Below, piece by piece: positions 62,949 to 64,000 of a stretch of DNA of 64,000 bases (positions are counted from its first letter, which is position 1; the number at the start of each line of letters is the position of its first letter). A program made the position numbers and the translations under genes. Under the pieces are notes generated by a model. That model ran no database searches. It worked only from the letters and a program-made list of their open reading frames with translations, and had not been told where the DNA came from. The DNA comes from Haloprofundus halophilus. GTDB taxonomy: Archaea > Halobacteriota > Halobacteria > Halobacteriales > Haloferacaceae. The stretch covers positions 62,001-126,000 of the forward strand of contig NZ_QQRR01000003.1 in assembly GCF_003439925.1 (NCBI RefSeq). Reading direction: 5' to 3'.

Positions 62949-64000
62949 CGGTCCTCCCGCATCGGGATGTGGACGCCTGACGCCGCCGCCTCCGCTACTG
63001 CGTCTTCGTAGCCGGCGTCGACGTGGCGGACGATACCCATGCCGGGGTCCGTCGTGAAGACGCGCTCGGCCTTCTCGGCGGCGAGGGCTGAGCCGTCGAG
63101 GACGACGTGGTTGTTGGCGTGCAGCGAGTTGCCGATGCCGACGCCGCCGCCGTCGTGGACGCTCACGATGTCGGCACCGGCCGCACAGTTGAGCAAGGCG
63201 TTGAGAATCGGCCAGTCCGCAATCGCGTCGGAATCGTCGCGCATCGCCTCGGTCTCGCGATTCGGGCTGGCGACGCTGCCGGCGTCGAGGTGGTCGCGCG
63301 TGACGACGACCGGCGCTGCAATCTCGTCGTCGGCGACGAGTTCGTTGATTTCGAGCGCGAACCGCGCACGCTCGGTCAGCCCCTCGTCGTCGGTCTCGTA
63401 GCCGAGCCAACAGACGCGACTCGGCAGCCCCTGAAACGACACCTGCTCCTGTGCGAGATCTATCCAGCGGTGCAGCATCTCCTTCTCGGGGAACAGTTCC
63501 TTCACCGCTCGGTCGGTCCGATGGATGTCCGCCTCCTCGCCGGAGAGCGCGACCCAGCGGAACGGCCCCTTCCCGCGGCAGAACAGCGGCCGGATGTACG
63601 CCGGGACGAACCCCGGAAAGTCGAACGCGTTCTCCATTCCGCGATGGGTCTGGACCTGTCCGCGGATGTTGTTGCCGTACTCGAAGGCGACTGCTCCTCG
63701 TTCCTGCATGGCGAGGATGCCCTCGACGTGTCGTTGCATCGTGTCGAGGCTCGCTTCGACGTACCGTTCGGGGTCCTCCTCGCGCAACGCGTCGGCCTCT
63801 TCGACGGTGTAGCCCGACGGGTAGTAGCCTTCCAGTTCGTCGTGCGCGCTCGTCTGGTCGGTGACGAGGTCCGGGACGAACTCGCGCTCGAGCAGCCCGT
63901 CGAACATATCGGCGGCGTTCATGTGGACGGCGATGGAAAGCGGTTCGCCGTTTTCGGCGGCTCTCTCGGCCAGTTCGACGGCCTCGTCGAGGTCGTCGGT
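62945..64000 (-). CDS. hutU: Urocanate hydratase (5' end outside the window)
   Basis: The last ~350 residues are present: [80 protein letters not shown]. The NAD+-dependent enzyme turns urocanate into imidazolone propionate, step two. The frame stays open through base 64000, so the start is beyond. First gene of the operon seen here. Confidence 0.95.
   Translation of the reverse strand, partial: TDDLDEAVELAERAAENGEPLSIAVHMNAADMFDGLLEREFVPDLVTDQTSAHDELEGYYPSGYTVEEADALREEDPERYVEASLDTMQRHVEGILAMQERGAVAFEYGNNIRGQVQTHRGMENAFDFPGFVPAYIRPLFCRGKGPFRWVALSGEEADIHRTDRAVKELFPEKEMLHRWIDLAQEQVSFQGLPSRVCWLGYETDDEGLTERARFALEINELVADDEIAAPVVVTRDHLDAGSVASPNRETEAMRDDSDAIADWPILNALLNCAAGADIVSVHDGGGVGIGNSLHANNHVVLDGSALAAEKAERVFTTDPGMGIVRHVDAGYEDAVAEAAASGVHIPMREDR

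Overview
The window comes from a halophilic archaeon. Evidence: acidic predicted proteins, many families I know mainly from haloarchaea (bacterio-opsin-activator-type HTH, DUF7344-, DUF5789-, DUF7342- and DUF7437-like proteins, CxxC microproteins), GTG starts with GTGA/ATGA overlaps, and IS1341/IS605-type debris. I see no tRNA, rRNA or CRISPR array. Family names and DUF numbers are from memory and motif reading; no database was searched. The first ~43 kb look like a low-GC, accessory, mobile-element-rich (plasmid or integrative-element) region. The last ~20 kb are GC-rich and more orderly.

Layout. 0-3.2 kb: end of an HTH regulator, small regulators, a four-CBS protein with a ribosome-hibernation-like tail, and a DisA_N (diadenylate cyclase) gene broken by one amber stop. 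3.3-3.6 kb: hairpin-rich relic resembling the guide-RNA end of a TnpB transposon. 3.6-10.6 kb: AI-2E family transporter, a zinc-ribbon protein with an in-frame TGA, a Fic protein, a Doc toxin with a ruined HTH gene before it, and an ion-channel-like protein. 10.8-17.4 kb: copper island (SHOCT, DUF411, DUF302, CopZ-like HMA, CopB-type ATPase) strewn with transposon scars. 17.5-27.3 kb: CPBP protease, receiver/PAS/histidine kinase, lipoprotein, two HTH-plus-effector gene pairs, archaeal ATPase. 27.8-40 kb: replication and conjugation block on the minus strand (PrimPol, coupling-type ATPase, zinc-ribbon membrane protein, VirB4, PrgI/VirB3-like, VirB6/TrbL-like, VirB2-like pilin). 40-43.1 kb: HNH endonuclease and two membrane proteins.

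43.8-48.6 kb: minus-strand operon of GH15 hydrolase, SPW/VKOR membrane protein and SDR, beside a Cys-rich copper-storage-like protein. 49-56.3 kb: HEAT-like protein, beta-helix protein, SoxB-like metallophosphoesterase followed by a rhodanese-metallo-beta-lactamase persulfide dioxygenase, MFS transporter, 2-hydroxyacid dehydrogenase. 56.5-57.7 kb: arsR-arsM. 57.7-59.1 kb: an apparently complete IS1341-type element. 59.25-64 kb: histidine-utilisation operon hutU-hutG-hutI-hutH with overlapping genes, hutU cut by the window end.

The most interesting pattern: three copies (two intact, one ruined) of the same winged-HTH family each directly precede and overlap a different toxin-like gene (nucleotidyltransferase, DUF6516/TumE-like, Doc). 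One pair lies between two copies of an unusual ~42-bp inverted-repeat site, and a third copy of that site stands alone at 4.76 kb. This could be a modular toxin-antitoxin or cassette system with an exchangeable effector.
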